Assembly (NCBI GenBank): GCA_022819745.1
Contig: JAJEGS010000027.1
Span: 99,005-163,004 of the forward strand
Origin: Candidatus Latescibacterota bacterium
GTDB lineage: Bacteria; Latescibacterota; UBA2968; UBA8231
Length of the DNA: 64,000 bases
Direction of reading: 5' to 3'
Shown: piece by piece, positions 9,598 to 19,491 of the stretch
Layout of the letters: each line of letters begins with the position of its first letter
How positions within the stretch are numbered: position 1 is the stretch's first letter
Notes under the pieces: model-generated
Told to the model about the DNA's origin: nothing
Databases searched by the model: none
The model's input: only the letters and a program-made list of their open reading frames with translations
Made by a program: the position numbers and the translations under genes

Positions 9598-11625
9598 TCA
9601 ATAGATCACGGCGACGGGTTGTAGGCGCACCGCTCGCCCCTGATCCGTTTCTACTTCCACCCGCGCCAAGTATAGCCCTGGGCGGACCAATTGCCCAGCC
9701 GCGTCCCGACCGTCCCAGTGGACCGCATGGCGTCCTGCGCCCTGCACGCTGGGCGGCGCTTGCCATACCGGTCGGCCGTCGAGAGCGTAGAGGCCGACTT
9801 GCACTTGGGACGACTCCCGCACCCGGAAAAGGGTGTATTGTATGGACAACAGGTCGTTTACGCCGTCGCCTTGGGGGGTAAACGCGCCGTTACCTGCCTC
9901 GACGTCTCCCAACACCCCGCCCGTAGAGGCGGCAGATGCCACGACGAGTAACTGGTTGGAACCTAGCTCCGCGCTGGCGTCTCCTCCTTCGACGCGCTGC
10001 AACAAGCTCGGTTCGTGGCGGTTGAAGACCTCGCCACCAAATTCGCCGGCCTCGCCGTACAGCACGGCTTCGAGGCCGATGCGCAGTCGCTGGTCACCGC
10101 TGGGGTGCAAGGGGCGCGGCAAGAACACCACAAAGCCGCTTGCTTCGCGTAGCAAGCTGTCCGGCTCTACGGCGCTGAGCGGGTCGCCCATCTCCAAATA
10201 GCGAAATGTGGCTTCCGCTGGCGCTGAGATGCGCACGGCGTCGCAGCCGATGCGGTCCGCGCTGGCAAATTCTACGCCTAAGTCGTATGTGAATGGGGTT
10301 TTTGCGCCCGCGGGTACGCGCACTTGTCCGCCTTGGGGGTGGGGTTCCGCCGCGAGGACGATCTCGCCGACGACCCGGTCGGCTAGCAGGGGCGCGATCT
10401 CGATTTGCAGGGAATCGAGGCGGGCAAATTCCCACAACCCGTCCGTTTCTAACTGCACGCGCAATTGGAAGTACTGGCCCCACGGCAGGCGCGGATGCTG
10501 GCCCGAGTCCTCCAACGGCAGCGACCAGAAGCTCCAGTTTTGCAAGTCTTCGACCACTGGACCGCGAAAGCCGACCGCTATGGTCGCGCCGCGCGTCTCT
10601 AGCGGTATCAGTCGATCCCACTGCCTCTTGGTCACCTCTACGTGGGCACCCAGATCGTCAAAGCCGAAATAAGCCGTTGGGGTGTCGTCGCGCCCGGTGC
10701 GGATTTCCACTTGAGCGCGGGTTGGGCCGTCGGACGGCAGCATTTGTTCTCCGTCCTTGCGCCATTTGCTCACCGCTAAGCGCACTTGCCCGAAGTTGAC
10801 CTCTCGCCCCAAGTCTATGACCTGCGATTCATAGGTCGCCTGCGGAGCGAAACCCCGGCCGTAGATTTCCATCTCGGCAAAGGCCGAGCGCGTGACAATG
10901 GGGTCGCCGTACAGGGTAAATCCGTCGGGAATGGCGATTAGGCGGAAGAAGCGGAGGTATTGGGTGGGAAACGCGATTTCGGTCATCACGTCGGCATTGC
11001 GCTCCTCGTAGCCGAGGGGGATGGCCAGCGGGCAGCACGGCCTGTCGCCCCGCCAGACGAACCCGGGCTCTATTTCCTCTTGCATAATGCCGGTCTCGGC
11101 TTTGGCGGCCGTCAGACTATAGGACTTGAGGATGTAGTTGGGCCTGAAAGGCTCGTCGCTTTCGGGGCTGACGCCTTCGGGCGGAAAAAAGACAAAGCGC
11201 TCTACGGGCACTTGGGTGCCTAGGTCGATGGTATAGAAAATGGCTTCTAAGTCCCGCCGCTCCACGTACGTGGTCGGATCTCCATCAACGAAGAGAAAAG
11301 TTTCTGTGGCTTGGTACAGGCTGTTGTGATCGATGTCCGTCCAGAAGCGCGGATGGCCGGGGCGAAATTGCGGGTCGGTGGGAAAGCGCCAGCGCTGCCA
11401 AGGACCGAGCTGGGGCAAGATGTTTTCGTTCGGGTCGAGCTCAAAGGGTTGGAGTGCTTGGGAAGTGTCGTCGATCATCAGGCTGAAGTCCACCACGTCC
11501 GCTGGCGCGACGCCGCTCTGCCCGCCGAGCTGCCACCACTCTTGCGCCGCCCCAGGGCTACAAACACCTATCAGCACAACACAGGCTAAAATTGCGCCTT
11601 TAAGAATTTCCAGAGGGCTTCTCAC
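9598..11625 (-). CDS. Large secreted protein, discoidin-like domain and C-terminal FlgD-type Ig domain
   Basis: The GTG at 11625 is preferred because GGAG lies 9 nt upstream and it leads straight into a signal peptide (ILACVVLIGVCSPGAAQ). The longer ORF would run over the palindrome at 11682-11711. The protein is 675 residues. Residues of about 60-260 resemble a discoidin/F5-8C-like region (FLFVDGDPTTYVERR, FRPNYILKSYSLTAA, FAEMEIYGRGF). The last 100 residues form a FlgD-type Ig-like domain (AFTPQGDGVNDLLSIQYTLF, then HWDGRDAAGQLVRPGLYLA) and end in VAVIY. Paralogues with the same plan lie at 17544-19478 and 19492-21873. It is first in the minus-strand operon down to 1742. It is presumably a cell-surface or extracellular binding protein. 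Confidence 0.8.
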   Translation of the reverse strand: MRSPLEILKGAILACVVLIGVCSPGAAQEWWQLGGQSGVAPADVVDFSLMIDDTSQALQPFELDPNENILPQLGPWQRWRFPTDPQFRPGHPRFWTDIDHNSLYQATETFLFVDGDPTTYVERRDLEAIFYTIDLGTQVPVERFVFFPPEGVSPESDEPFRPNYILKSYSLTAAKAETGIMQEEIEPGFVWRGDRPCCPLAIPLGYEERNADVMTEIAFPTQYLRFFRLIAIPDGFTLYGDPIVTRSAFAEMEIYGRGFAPQATYESQVIDLGREVNFGQVRLAVSKWRKDGEQMLPSDGPTRAQVEIRTGRDDTPTAYFGFDDLGAHVEVTKRQWDRLIPLETRGATIAVGFRGPVVEDLQNWSFWSLPLEDSGQHPRLPWGQYFQLRVQLETDGLWEFARLDSLQIEIAPLLADRVVGEIVLAAEPHPQGGQVRVPAGAKTPFTYDLGVEFASADRIGCDAVRISAPAEATFRYLEMGDPLSAVEPDSLLREASGFVVFLPRPLHPSGDQRLRIGLEAVLYGEAGEFGGEVFNRHEPSLLQRVEGGDASAELGSNQLLVVASAASTGGVLGDVEAGNGAFTPQGDGVNDLLSIQYTLFRVRESSQVQVGLYALDGRPVWQAPPSVQGAGRHAVHWDGRDAAGQLVRPGLYLARVEVETDQGRAVRLQPVAVIY

Positions 11626-11681
11626 CAGCGAGGTCTCCACAAGATGCTCTCCATCGCCCGAACGGGCGACGCAAATGATTA

Positions 11682-11711
11682 AGGGGAAGGGGCGCATATG
11701 CCCCTTCCCCT
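11682..11711 (-). terminator. Palindromic hairpin, probable transcription terminator
   Basis: A perfect 12-bp inverted repeat (AGGGGAAGGGGC at 11682-11693 and GCCCCTTCCCCT at 11700-11711, loop GCATAT) lies just past the stop of the CBM9-like gene. In the minus-strand direction it is followed by a T-rich but imperfect run (TTAATCATTT). It would separate the CBM9-like gene from the operon starting at 11625. It could also act as an mRNA-stabilising element. Confidence 0.65.
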
Positions 11712-11733
11712 CATAACAGATTCTACTGAATTG

Positions 11734-12642
11734 CTACTTGAGGCGTTGGGACATGTTGTTTTTGATGTGGCCCCAAGTGTCATTTTCCACGTTAGTTTCC
11801 GTCGCCGCCAGCGCCCAGAAGTCGGGCATCTGCGAGGCATCGACGTCCTGCGACTGGCTGCCGTCGTTGATGTACATGGAGTGCTTGCGTCCACCGCCGG
11901 GCTGGTCGGCGTCGAGCGGGCGATAGCCGAGGTGGATCACGTCGTCTTCGGCGAACGTGTGCCGCGTGCTCTCGGATTCGCTCAGGCCCCAGATGTCCCA
12001 CAGGGCACCTCGCCACTCATAGGTATACGTAACCCCGACCGTCAGGTTCTCAGCACCTGCTGGCAGGACGGTCCACGCAGCCTCGAAAAACTCCGGCTCC
12101 ACTCCCCAGAGCAGCTCTGTGGAGTCGATGAACTCTAGCTGGCTGTAGAAGAAGCAGGTCTGGTTGGGCAACAGGGACTCGCCAGCCGGCGGGAAGATGC
12201 GCACGTGCCAGCGCTGGCCATTGGCGATCTGCTCGAGGTCGGAACCGAGGATATTGCCGCCGAGGTGATCGGCGTCAACGGTAATCTGCAAGCAGTCGTC
12301 TCTCCACCACTCCTTGACGGGCGAATCGTACTTGAGGGTGTCATCGACGAAGCGCGCAAAGCCGTACCACTTGTTGTCTGGCTCCGCCGACCAAGCGTTG
12401 AGGATGGTAAAATCGTAGTCCGACAACTCGACGAAATCGCTGGCTCGGTCGAAGAAATCGGGCTGATTGAGGGCGAGAGCCGGGTCGTACCAACCCCAGT
12501 CGTCGTCGTTGCCGTCGATGGTGATGGCCGCCGGATCGGGCACCTGGGGATAGAACACGGTCACGCCTACGTGGGCAAAAGCAGCCGTGCTCAATAGGCA
12601 CGCCAGCCCAAAAGACAAGGCAAAAAAGCCGAACTTTCTCAT
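11734..12642 (-). CDS. Secreted CBM9-like (DOMON-type) carbohydrate-binding protein
   Basis: The start at 12642 is chosen for its AAGGAG site and a clean signal peptide (LACLLSTAAFA). This gives 302 residues. The mature protein begins HVGVTVFYPQVPDPAAITID, followed by a CBM9-like beta-sandwich pattern (ITIDGNDDDWGWYDPALAL, WWRDDCLQITVDADHLGG, YTYEWRGALWDIWG). The start of such domains, 'ITIDG..DDW', is typical of CBM9/DOMON-like modules. No catalytic domain is attached. A paralogue with the same N-terminus and length lies at 23830-24774, so the two bracket a block of surface genes. A role in binding a glycan at the cell surface is inferred. Confidence 0.75.
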   Translation of the reverse strand: MRKFGFFALSFGLACLLSTAAFAHVGVTVFYPQVPDPAAITIDGNDDDWGWYDPALALNQPDFFDRASDFVELSDYDFTILNAWSAEPDNKWYGFARFVDDTLKYDSPVKEWWRDDCLQITVDADHLGGNILGSDLEQIANGQRWHVRIFPPAGESLLPNQTCFFYSQLEFIDSTELLWGVEPEFFEAAWTVLPAGAENLTVGVTYTYEWRGALWDIWGLSESESTRHTFAEDDVIHLGYRPLDADQPGGGRKHSMYINDGSQSQDVDASQMPDFWALAATETNVENDTWGHIKNNMSQRLK

Positions 12643-12923
12643 GCTATACGCTCCTTGATTGGAAGATATGGAGAAAGGAAAAGGAATATGGGAAGTGTCC
12701 TTCAGCAAGCTGTGCAACCTCCTTTCGGATAAATGAAAATGCTGCGGTAATTTTACATTATAAACAAAAAAGCCCAGACAGGCGATACAAATTTATGCAA
12801 GAAAATGCCGTTTTTGCAGGCGCGACAGCGCGGTTCTGACTTGGTAAGTAGTGGGAACGGGGCGTATATTGTCAGCCGATGACGCTCGCAGATCGCGGGC
12901 TTTTCCTCATTAGGAGATGGATC
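12643..12923. promoter_or_regulatory. Divergent promoter region
   Basis: About 280 bp of AT-rich sequence separate two divergently transcribed secreted-protein genes. On the minus strand a consensus -10 box TATAAT (ATTATA on the plus strand, 12757-12762) lies about 115 bp before the CBM9-like start, without a good -35 box. On the plus strand a weaker TATATT stands about 50 bp before the 12924 start. No operator repeat was recognised. Confidence 0.4.
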
Positions 12924-15563
12924 ATGAGGCTGACAACCCTTTGCAGCAGAGGGCCGATCTTGCTGTTGTGGTGCGCGTTTGTACTCTCGGAGTCCACGGC
13001 TTTCGCCCAGCTATCTACGGGCTTTCGGCCAGTTGAGGAACCCGGGATTCGCGGGGTGCGTATCCATCCCGGTGCCTTGGCACCCAACCGGCGCAAGTGG
13101 TACTTGCCGCAGAATCTGTACTACGAATATCAGTGGCGCGGCTGGGAGTACAGCAACTACGCGCGCGATAACTACGAGCGCTACGTCAACATCCTGCTCG
13201 AAGGCACTCGCAACTACAACCTCTTCGGCCAGTACATCAATCGCGGCTGGGTCATCTACGACTGGACTGAAACCAGCCCCCTGCGCCAGGGCAGCGCTCT
13301 CTTGAAGGGCACCCGCTTTGGGCGATGGTTCGACAGTCTCGTCATCTCGTCGGCCAGCCACGGCCAGTTCCACACTTCTCTGACGGTGGGCGACGCCATC
13401 CGCACGACGCTTACTCCCTTGACCTTCTCCAAGCCCACGTTCAATGGGTTGCAGTGGGATTTTCTCGCCGACAAGTACGCGCTGACTCTCCTCGGCTCGC
13501 GGCTCAACGCGCCGGGATTTACTGCGCTCAACGAAGCGGGGGGGGCTTCGGCGATCGAAAATACGACCCGCCTGCTCGGGGCGCGCGGCGTAGCTCAAGT
13601 GGGCGATTTCGCCAAGCTGGGCCTGACGTGGGTCAATGTATCCAATACCAGCAGTGAGCTAAGCCTCGGCGACAACTCGCTCAAGGGCCTGCTGACCGGC
13701 CCGCAGAACACGGGCAATGTCGAACGGGTCATCATCCGCATTGCAGATGATTCGCCTGAATCCGAGGAAACCGGGGCCTCGTTTTTCGTCGATCAGGTGA
13801 TCATCGACGGGGAGCTGCACCCGGAGATCGTGCCCTTGGTGCGCGGTGGCGTGCGGCGCGAGGGCATTTTGGAAGTGAGCGGCGCGGACGTAATTGAGCT
13901 TATCTACGACATTCGCAACGATTTTAGCCCAACCGAAAAAGTGGGCACTTTCCGCGAGGCCAAGAAGCTCGAATTCGAGCTGGTGGTATCCAACGACTAC
14001 CGCATAGAGATCGCCTCCAACCTCCAGACCAATGCCCGGGGCGAGCAGGTCTTCTTGCCGGTGGCCCAAGCCCGCGACGAGATCACCGATGGCTCCAACC
14101 AGACCTTTGTGCGCTTTGCCTACGGCCTGCCGACTGGGCACGAGGTGATCGGTATGGACCTAGAGCTGATCAACCTCGCCCACTTTGACTTGCGGGCCGA
14201 ATGGGCCCTCAACCGCCGCTTTCGCCGCTTCCCCAACCAGAACTTCCGCAAGCTGCCCGCGTACAAGGAAACGGCCGAAGCCGGGTACGTTACGGCCTCG
14301 TACCAGCGCTACCCCTTCTTTGCGTACGGCGAGGTGTTCACCATAGATCCCGATTACAGCACCACGGCCTTTATCGCCGACCCGGGCGGGGTCATCGACT
14401 ACGCCAGCGAGACCCAAAACCTCTTTGAGTTTGTCGATGACAACGACGACCAGGACCGCTACACCGACTGGCAGCGCTATCGCCAGAGTCAAGGGTTCGG
14501 CGGTGAGGGCGGCTCTCAGGGGCGCGACACTGAGATTTTCCCCGGGCTGGACGAGAACAACGATTTCATCTCCGACTTCAACCAAAACCAGAACAGCCGC
14601 CCGGATTACGTCGAGCCGTTCCTGCGCTATCAGGTCGATCCGCCGGAGTTTCTCTTTGGCATGGACATGAACAACAACACGATTATCGACCGCTTTGAGG
14701 ACGACCGCCTGCCCGACTACCCCTACGAGCGCGACCATCGCGGGTACAACGCGTACGGGGGATTGAAAATCACCGAGAGCTCCCGGCTGACCGTCGGTCG
14801 GCTCGCTGAGCACCAACTGAGCAGCGACCGCGAGAGCCGCTCGTTCTACGGGCTGCTGACCTTGGAAAAATCCTATCCTGGGCTAGACATATCCCTTTTT
14901 GAACACGCCAAACTAGTGGCCGACAATTTGCCCGAAGACCGCATCGTCTGGCGCGACCCCATCGGCCTGACGGATTTTGCCGATCCGCTCGACAACCAAG
15001 ATACCTTTGTCAACACGCTGTACTTGCAGGCCCGCTACTTTCGCGTCCGCAACCTGAATGTCGAGGGCAAGCTAAAGTACGAGCGCTTCAACCAGCTCGG
15101 TGAGCAGGCCAGCCTCAAGCGCGACCGCTCGTTTTTGGGCCTGATCAACAAGGCCGATTACGCCATCCGCCCCAGCGGTCGACTCGCTCTCTATCCCAAG
15201 TGGAAGAGCATGTACGAGCGAGAAACGCCCACCGCGCTGGCCGGTTTGGAATCCAATGAACTGACCGAGAGCTTTTTCTTTTTGGGCCAATACGCGCTTT
15301 TGCCGAAGACGCTCTTGGACTTCGGCGTTGAATTCAGTCTCTTCGAGAACCTAATCGAGCGTCCAGCCGAGGCGTCGCCGAGCTATGTCGATGACTTCCG
15401 CAGCCTCGTGTTTTCGGCCTTGCTGACCAATGTGTCGTCCTATCAGGGGTACGAGCTGACCATGAACGCGGGCTTTCTGCTAGAGCGCCAGTTCTTCGCG
15501 GAGCAAACCCAGAAGCAATCGATCGTCTTCGTCCGCATTTTTGCTGCCACCGGCGGGGTATAG
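12924..15563 (+). CDS. Large exported envelope protein of unknown function
   Basis: The ATG at 12924 has a GGAG site and yields a signal peptide (LLLWCAFVLSESTAFAQ), giving 879 residues. I do not recognise a named family. The protein is rich in Tyr, Arg and Asp, and the second half shows alternating amphipathic strands ending with an aromatic-containing segment, which suggests an outer-membrane barrel or surface protein. Residues of about 510-600 contain acidic EF-hand/dockerin-like loops (DENNDFISDFNQNQNSRPD and MDMNNNTIIDRFEDDRLPD), likely calcium sites. It is followed after 3 bp by a multi-pass membrane protein and then by two discoidin/FlgD-type proteins, so it probably belongs to the same export or surface-display operon. 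Confidence 0.7.
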   Translation: MRLTTLCSRGPILLLWCAFVLSESTAFAQLSTGFRPVEEPGIRGVRIHPGALAPNRRKWYLPQNLYYEYQWRGWEYSNYARDNYERYVNILLEGTRNYNLFGQYINRGWVIYDWTETSPLRQGSALLKGTRFGRWFDSLVISSASHGQFHTSLTVGDAIRTTLTPLTFSKPTFNGLQWDFLADKYALTLLGSRLNAPGFTALNEAGGASAIENTTRLLGARGVAQVGDFAKLGLTWVNVSNTSSELSLGDNSLKGLLTGPQNTGNVERVIIRIADDSPESEETGASFFVDQVIIDGELHPEIVPLVRGGVRREGILEVSGADVIELIYDIRNDFSPTEKVGTFREAKKLEFELVVSNDYRIEIASNLQTNARGEQVFLPVAQARDEITDGSNQTFVRFAYGLPTGHEVIGMDLELINLAHFDLRAEWALNRRFRRFPNQNFRKLPAYKETAEAGYVTASYQRYPFFAYGEVFTIDPDYSTTAFIADPGGVIDYASETQNLFEFVDDNDDQDRYTDWQRYRQSQGFGGEGGSQGRDTEIFPGLDENNDFISDFNQNQNSRPDYVEPFLRYQVDPPEFLFGMDMNNNTIIDRFEDDRLPDYPYERDHRGYNAYGGLKITESSRLTVGRLAEHQLSSDRESRSFYGLLTLEKSYPGLDISLFEHAKLVADNLPEDRIVWRDPIGLTDFADPLDNQDTFVNTLYLQARYFRVRNLNVEGKLKYERFNQLGEQASLKRDRSFLGLINKADYAIRPSGRLALYPKWKSMYERETPTALAGLESNELTESFFFLGQYALLPKTLLDFGVEFSLFENLIERPAEASPSYVDDFRSLVFSALLTNVSSYQGYELTMNAGFLLERQFFAEQTQKQSIVFVRIFAATGGV

Positions 15564-15566
15564 TCC

Positions 15567-17507
15567 TTGCAACCCCCAGCGGCCCGAGTTTTCACGCCAA
15601 AAGCGCTGATCCTCGGCTGCCTGTTCACGTTTTTCGTGGCCGCGGGCGACTCCTATGGGGTCTTCTTTCTGCGCGGCTCGTACATGACGCTCGGGACCAG
15701 CACGGTTGGTGCCTTGTTCTTGCTCTTTTTCCTCGCTGGGTTGATCAACCCGCTGCTCAAGCTGGTCCATCCGCGAGCGGGGCTAAATCGCGGCGAGTTG
15801 CTGCTCATCTACATAATGATGGTCATGGCCTCGCCCCTGCCGGTGTTTTTTGCCGGCCGGTTCATCGGCACGATCCTCACTCCCTTTTACTTTGCCACGC
15901 CGGAAAACGACTGGCACACGCTCATCCAACCCCACCTAGCGGACTGGTTGGAGCCGCGCGACCTAGCAATCATGTGGCCTTTTTACGAGGGCTTGGAGCA
16001 GGGCCGGTCGATCCCGTGGGCCGGCTGGCTGCCGATGTTCTTGCGCTGGGCACCTTTGGTCTGGGCTTTGTTCTTGGCGATGATTGCCGCGATGGCGATT
16101 CTGCGCAAGCAGTGGAACGACTACGAGCGGCTGACCTATCCGCTGGTCCAGGTGCCGATGGCCCTCACCGAGCAGGACGCCGGGGGGGAGCGCATTGCCC
16201 CATTCTTCAAAAATCCGGTGATGTGGACCGGCTTTGCCGTGCCGGCCATCTGGGGCACCCTGCACGGGCTACACAACTACTTCCCGGAGACCGTGCCCAT
16301 TGCCACCAATGTAGATCCCATCCACTTCATCTTGCCCATCTTCGACAACCTGTCCGAACTGCAATTCAAATTTCGCTTCAACATTTTGGGCTTTTTCTAT
16401 TTTCTCAAGACCGAAATCGCCTTCAGTCTGTGGTTTTTCAACCTCTTCGCCAACGCCCTGCGCACCACATTCGCCGTTTTAGGCGTCACCAGTTCGGAGA
16501 TGATGGGGGGGGGACACTCGATCATCGACCCGATCCTCGTCCACCAGTCGATGGGCGGCATGTTGGTGCTGTTTCTATTTGGCCTGTTCGCGGCCCGCAA
16601 GCACCTGTGGGCGGTCTGCCGCAAGGCCCTGTGGGGGGATCCAACGGTGGATGACTCCGGCGAAATTCTATCCTACCGGACGGCTGTGCTCATCTTGCTG
16701 AGCAGCAGCGCGGTGATGGTCGCGTGGCTCTCGCTGGCGGGTCTGCCCGTCTGGGTTGCGCTAGCGTTTCTCTTTACCGCTTTCGCGCTTTTTGTGGGGT
16801 TTACGCGCCTGATCGCCGAAGGGGGGCTTTCGGACGGTTCGGTGCCGGTCGGCTCGGCTGCCATCGTCGTCTCTGCGGTTGGCTCGTCGGCCATTGGTGC
16901 CCAAGGCTTGGTCGTGCTGGCGACGACCTATTTCTGGACGACTGGCCGCAGTTTTGCGATGACGTCAGCCGCCAACAGTCTCAAGTTAGGTGAGGGGTTC
17001 GGCGGTTCCAAACGCCCGCTGTTCTGGACGATGATCTTGGCCATGGCCGTCGGGATGGTTTCGTCGATGTGGGTGGTGATGGAACTGGGCTATTCGTACG
17101 GGGCGCTCAATCTGAAAATTCCCGGGGGCCAGCACGGGTTCTACGACTATGCCGCTGGCTTGATTCGCACGCCGAGCGAGCCGCATTTGTGGGGTTGGAT
17201 CAACACCGGGATTGGAGCGGGCGTGATGCTGCTGTTGATGTTGGCGCGCTGGTACTACGTCTGGTGGCCCCTCCATCCCCTCGGCTACCCCATCGGCCCG
17301 ACCGGGATTATGGACCACCTGTGGTTCGACATGTTCTTGGCGTGGCTGATCAAGGTGTCGGTGCTGCGCTACGGCGGCGTGGCACTCTACCGCAAGACGC
17401 GCCCCTTTTTCATGGGCATGATTGCCGGGCATATCGTGCCGGGGGGCCTTTTCCTATTTGTCGATCACTTTACTGGCATGGTCGGCAATGTGATTTTCTG
17501 GGGTTGA
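15567..17507 (+). CDS. Multi-pass inner-membrane protein, DUF6785/OPT-like
   Basis: A TTG start follows the previous stop by 3 bp (TAG TCC TTG). The 646-residue protein has some 12-14 hydrophobic helices, for example ALILGCLFTFFVAAGDSYG at the N-terminus and LWALFLAMIAAM-type segments later. The order and motifs (RAGLNRGELLLIYIMM, NDYERLTYPLVQVP) fit the DUF6785/DUF6784 family, which is distantly related to oligopeptide (OPT) transporters and common in planctomycete-like and Poribacteria-like genomes. The substrate is unknown. Co-location with secreted carbohydrate-binding and discoidin-like proteins suggests uptake or export linked to surface polymers; this is inference. Confidence 0.75.
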   Translation: MQPPAARVFTPKALILGCLFTFFVAAGDSYGVFFLRGSYMTLGTSTVGALFLLFFLAGLINPLLKLVHPRAGLNRGELLLIYIMMVMASPLPVFFAGRFIGTILTPFYFATPENDWHTLIQPHLADWLEPRDLAIMWPFYEGLEQGRSIPWAGWLPMFLRWAPLVWALFLAMIAAMAILRKQWNDYERLTYPLVQVPMALTEQDAGGERIAPFFKNPVMWTGFAVPAIWGTLHGLHNYFPETVPIATNVDPIHFILPIFDNLSELQFKFRFNILGFFYFLKTEIAFSLWFFNLFANALRTTFAVLGVTSSEMMGGGHSIIDPILVHQSMGGMLVLFLFGLFAARKHLWAVCRKALWGDPTVDDSGEILSYRTAVLILLSSSAVMVAWLSLAGLPVWVALAFLFTAFALFVGFTRLIAEGGLSDGSVPVGSAAIVVSAVGSSAIGAQGLVVLATTYFWTTGRSFAMTSAANSLKLGEGFGGSKRPLFWTMILAMAVGMVSSMWVVMELGYSYGALNLKIPGGQHGFYDYAAGLIRTPSEPHLWGWINTGIGAGVMLLLMLARWYYVWWPLHPLGYPIGPTGIMDHLWFDMFLAWLIKVSVLRYGGVALYRKTRPFFMGMIAGHIVPGGLFLFVDHFTGMVGNVIFWG

Positions 17508-17543
17508 GGTTCTGGGTTAGAACGGGCTATATTTCGCAGTAAA

Positions 17544-19478
17544 GTGAGGGAATTGCTTGTGTCCGCATTCAAACTGTTTTTTGCCGCTGCTGTCGCGTGG
17601 TGGGCCACTGCGGCCGAGGGCGAGGTGCGGCAGTGGGAATTGGGCGGGGCGGGCCGCTCTTGGCAGGACGACGAGCTAAACTCCACGGCCATCAGCTTTG
17701 ATGCCGCTGGGGCCATTCAGTTGGTGGGTTTTAATCCCAACGATAATATCGTCCGGCAGCTAAGGTGGACCGAGGGCTTTCCCTTGGACTTCGTCAGTGA
17801 GGTGGCCGAGGCGCGGGTGTGGGACAACGTGCCCTTCAAGCAGAGCAATGCCCCGCTCGTCGATGGCGACGCGCAGACCTCCAGCGAAAATCGCTTCAAG
17901 GATTTCGGGGTGCTGCAAGCGGGCCGGGCCTTTTTCTTTGACTTGGGTACGCGCTTCCCCATCAACCGCATCTCGTTTTTCCCGCGACCAGAAGGGGCCG
18001 ACAGTCGCGGGCGGCCCTTTGCCGACGACTTCATTCGCGGCTATAAAGTTCAGGTCAGCGACGGCGTGAGCTTCACGCCGGAAAACCTGCCGGTGTACAA
18101 TCTGCTGACCCAAGTGGATTTCACCACGGAAAGCGTGGCGCAAATTCCCTTCCCCTTGCAATTCGTCCGCTACATCCAACTCAACGTGACCTCGACCAAT
18201 CCCTTTGAGATCGCCGAGTTCGAGGTGTACGGAGCGGGCTTTCCGCCGGGGGGACGCTATCGGTCCAAGATTATCGACTTAGGCGAAGTGGCCAACTTCA
18301 GCCGCCTGCTGTGGACGACTGAGACCTTGCGCCAGCAAGAAGGCCGCATCGATGTCGAGCCAATGGCCGATGCAGACATCTCCATTCGCATGCGCACGGG
18401 CCGCGACGATACCCCGCAGGTGTTCTACGAAATCGTCAATGTTTTCACCGGCGATGTGCAGGAAGTCTCAGAGAGCGACTACGGTCGGCTAGGTCTGAAC
18501 GTGCGCGGCCCGGTCGAAGACGACCAAGTCAACTGGAGCGAGTGGTCGCCCCCCTTTGCCGAGTCCGGCCAGCGGATTGAACTGCCTAGCCCGCGTCGTT
18601 TCTTCCAGCTTGAAATCGCACTCACCAGCCACTCCATCCTCGACGGCATCCGGGTCAACTCGCTGGTGGTCGAGCACTCCATCCCGCCGCTGGCTCAGCA
18701 GCTAATAGGGGAAATCTCCGCGCTGGAAACCCCCCGCCCCTTGGGCAACAAGCCCCGAGTGCCGGCCGGCGAACTCTCGACGTTTGCCTACGACATCCGC
18801 GCCGACATCAGCGAGACGGATGTGGGCTTTGACGCCTTGGAGATTCTCACGCCCGCTAGGCCGCAGTTCAGGGAAATGTTCATCGGCGATCCGCCCGTCG
18901 CCACCGCGCCCGACAGCGTCGTCGAGGGCGAGAAGAGTCTGAAGCTGTTCTTCCCCAGCCAAAGGCTGACGCACCAATCGCCGAGTGCGTTGCGCGTCGT
19001 CTTCGACGCTGAAGTTTTCGTTCAGTCCACGTTCTTTCGCGCCCGAGTATTAGACACTCAAAGCGATGAGGCCCCGCAGCAGGTCTTGCCCGGAGACGCC
19101 AACCCCACGGTCCTGACCAATGACCTACGAGTGCTGACCACGGCCGCTTCGGCGCGCAACCTGCTGCCATTTTTTGCCGTGCAGCCGGCCGTGGTAACGC
19201 CCAATGGCGACGGGATCAACGAACGCGTGCGCATTTCCGGTACTTTGGTCCAGCTCCAGCAACCCGTGCAGTTGACCGTGCGGATTTTTTCGCTTGGCGG
19301 CCAGCGGGTGCGCACCTTGTTTGCCGGCGCGCGCGGCAGCGGCTCTTTTGTTTGGGAGTGGGACGGGCGCGACGACAGCGGCAATCCGGTGCCTGTGGGG
19401 ACCTACCTCGCCGAGGTGACTGCCGACGCCGAGCGCGAGCGCTTCACGCGTCTCGGTGCAGTGGGCGTTGCCTACTAA
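17544..19478 (+). CDS. Secreted discoidin-like protein with FlgD-type Ig C-terminus
   Basis: The GTG-started 644-residue protein has a signal peptide (FFAAAVAWWATAAEG). It shares its plan with the proteins at 9598-11625 and 19492-21873: a tryptophan-rich start (VRQWELGG), a discoidin-like region (PLVDGDAQTSSENRF, FELAEF-type strand, EFEVYGAGF), a middle segment with RTGRDDTPQVFYE, and a final Ig-like domain (VVTPNGDGINERVRI, WEWDGRDDSGNPVPVGTYLA). The C-terminus is VGVAY. The closest local relative is the 9598-11625 protein: both contain 'GRDDTP..' and 'LPSPRRFFQLE/LPWGQYFQLR' blocks. Probable role: an extracellular ligand-binding protein. The export route could depend on the terminal domain, as in FCB bacteria, but this is not shown. 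Confidence 0.8.
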   Translation: MRELLVSAFKLFFAAAVAWWATAAEGEVRQWELGGAGRSWQDDELNSTAISFDAAGAIQLVGFNPNDNIVRQLRWTEGFPLDFVSEVAEARVWDNVPFKQSNAPLVDGDAQTSSENRFKDFGVLQAGRAFFFDLGTRFPINRISFFPRPEGADSRGRPFADDFIRGYKVQVSDGVSFTPENLPVYNLLTQVDFTTESVAQIPFPLQFVRYIQLNVTSTNPFEIAEFEVYGAGFPPGGRYRSKIIDLGEVANFSRLLWTTETLRQQEGRIDVEPMADADISIRMRTGRDDTPQVFYEIVNVFTGDVQEVSESDYGRLGLNVRGPVEDDQVNWSEWSPPFAESGQRIELPSPRRFFQLEIALTSHSILDGIRVNSLVVEHSIPPLAQQLIGEISALETPRPLGNKPRVPAGELSTFAYDIRADISETDVGFDALEILTPARPQFREMFIGDPPVATAPDSVVEGEKSLKLFFPSQRLTHQSPSALRVVFDAEVFVQSTFFRARVLDTQSDEAPQQVLPGDANPTVLTNDLRVLTTAASARNLLPFFAVQPAVVTPNGDGINERVRISGTLVQLQQPVQLTVRIFSLGGQRVRTLFAGARGSGSFVWEWDGRDDSGNPVPVGTYLAEVTADAERERFTRLGAVGVAY

Positions 19479-19491
19479 AAAAGGAGAGACT

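Noticed and set aside
13659..14816. Long antisense open frames opposite the 12924 gene
   Set aside because: They mirror a high-GC coding gene, have no ribosome-binding sites and no family resemblance.
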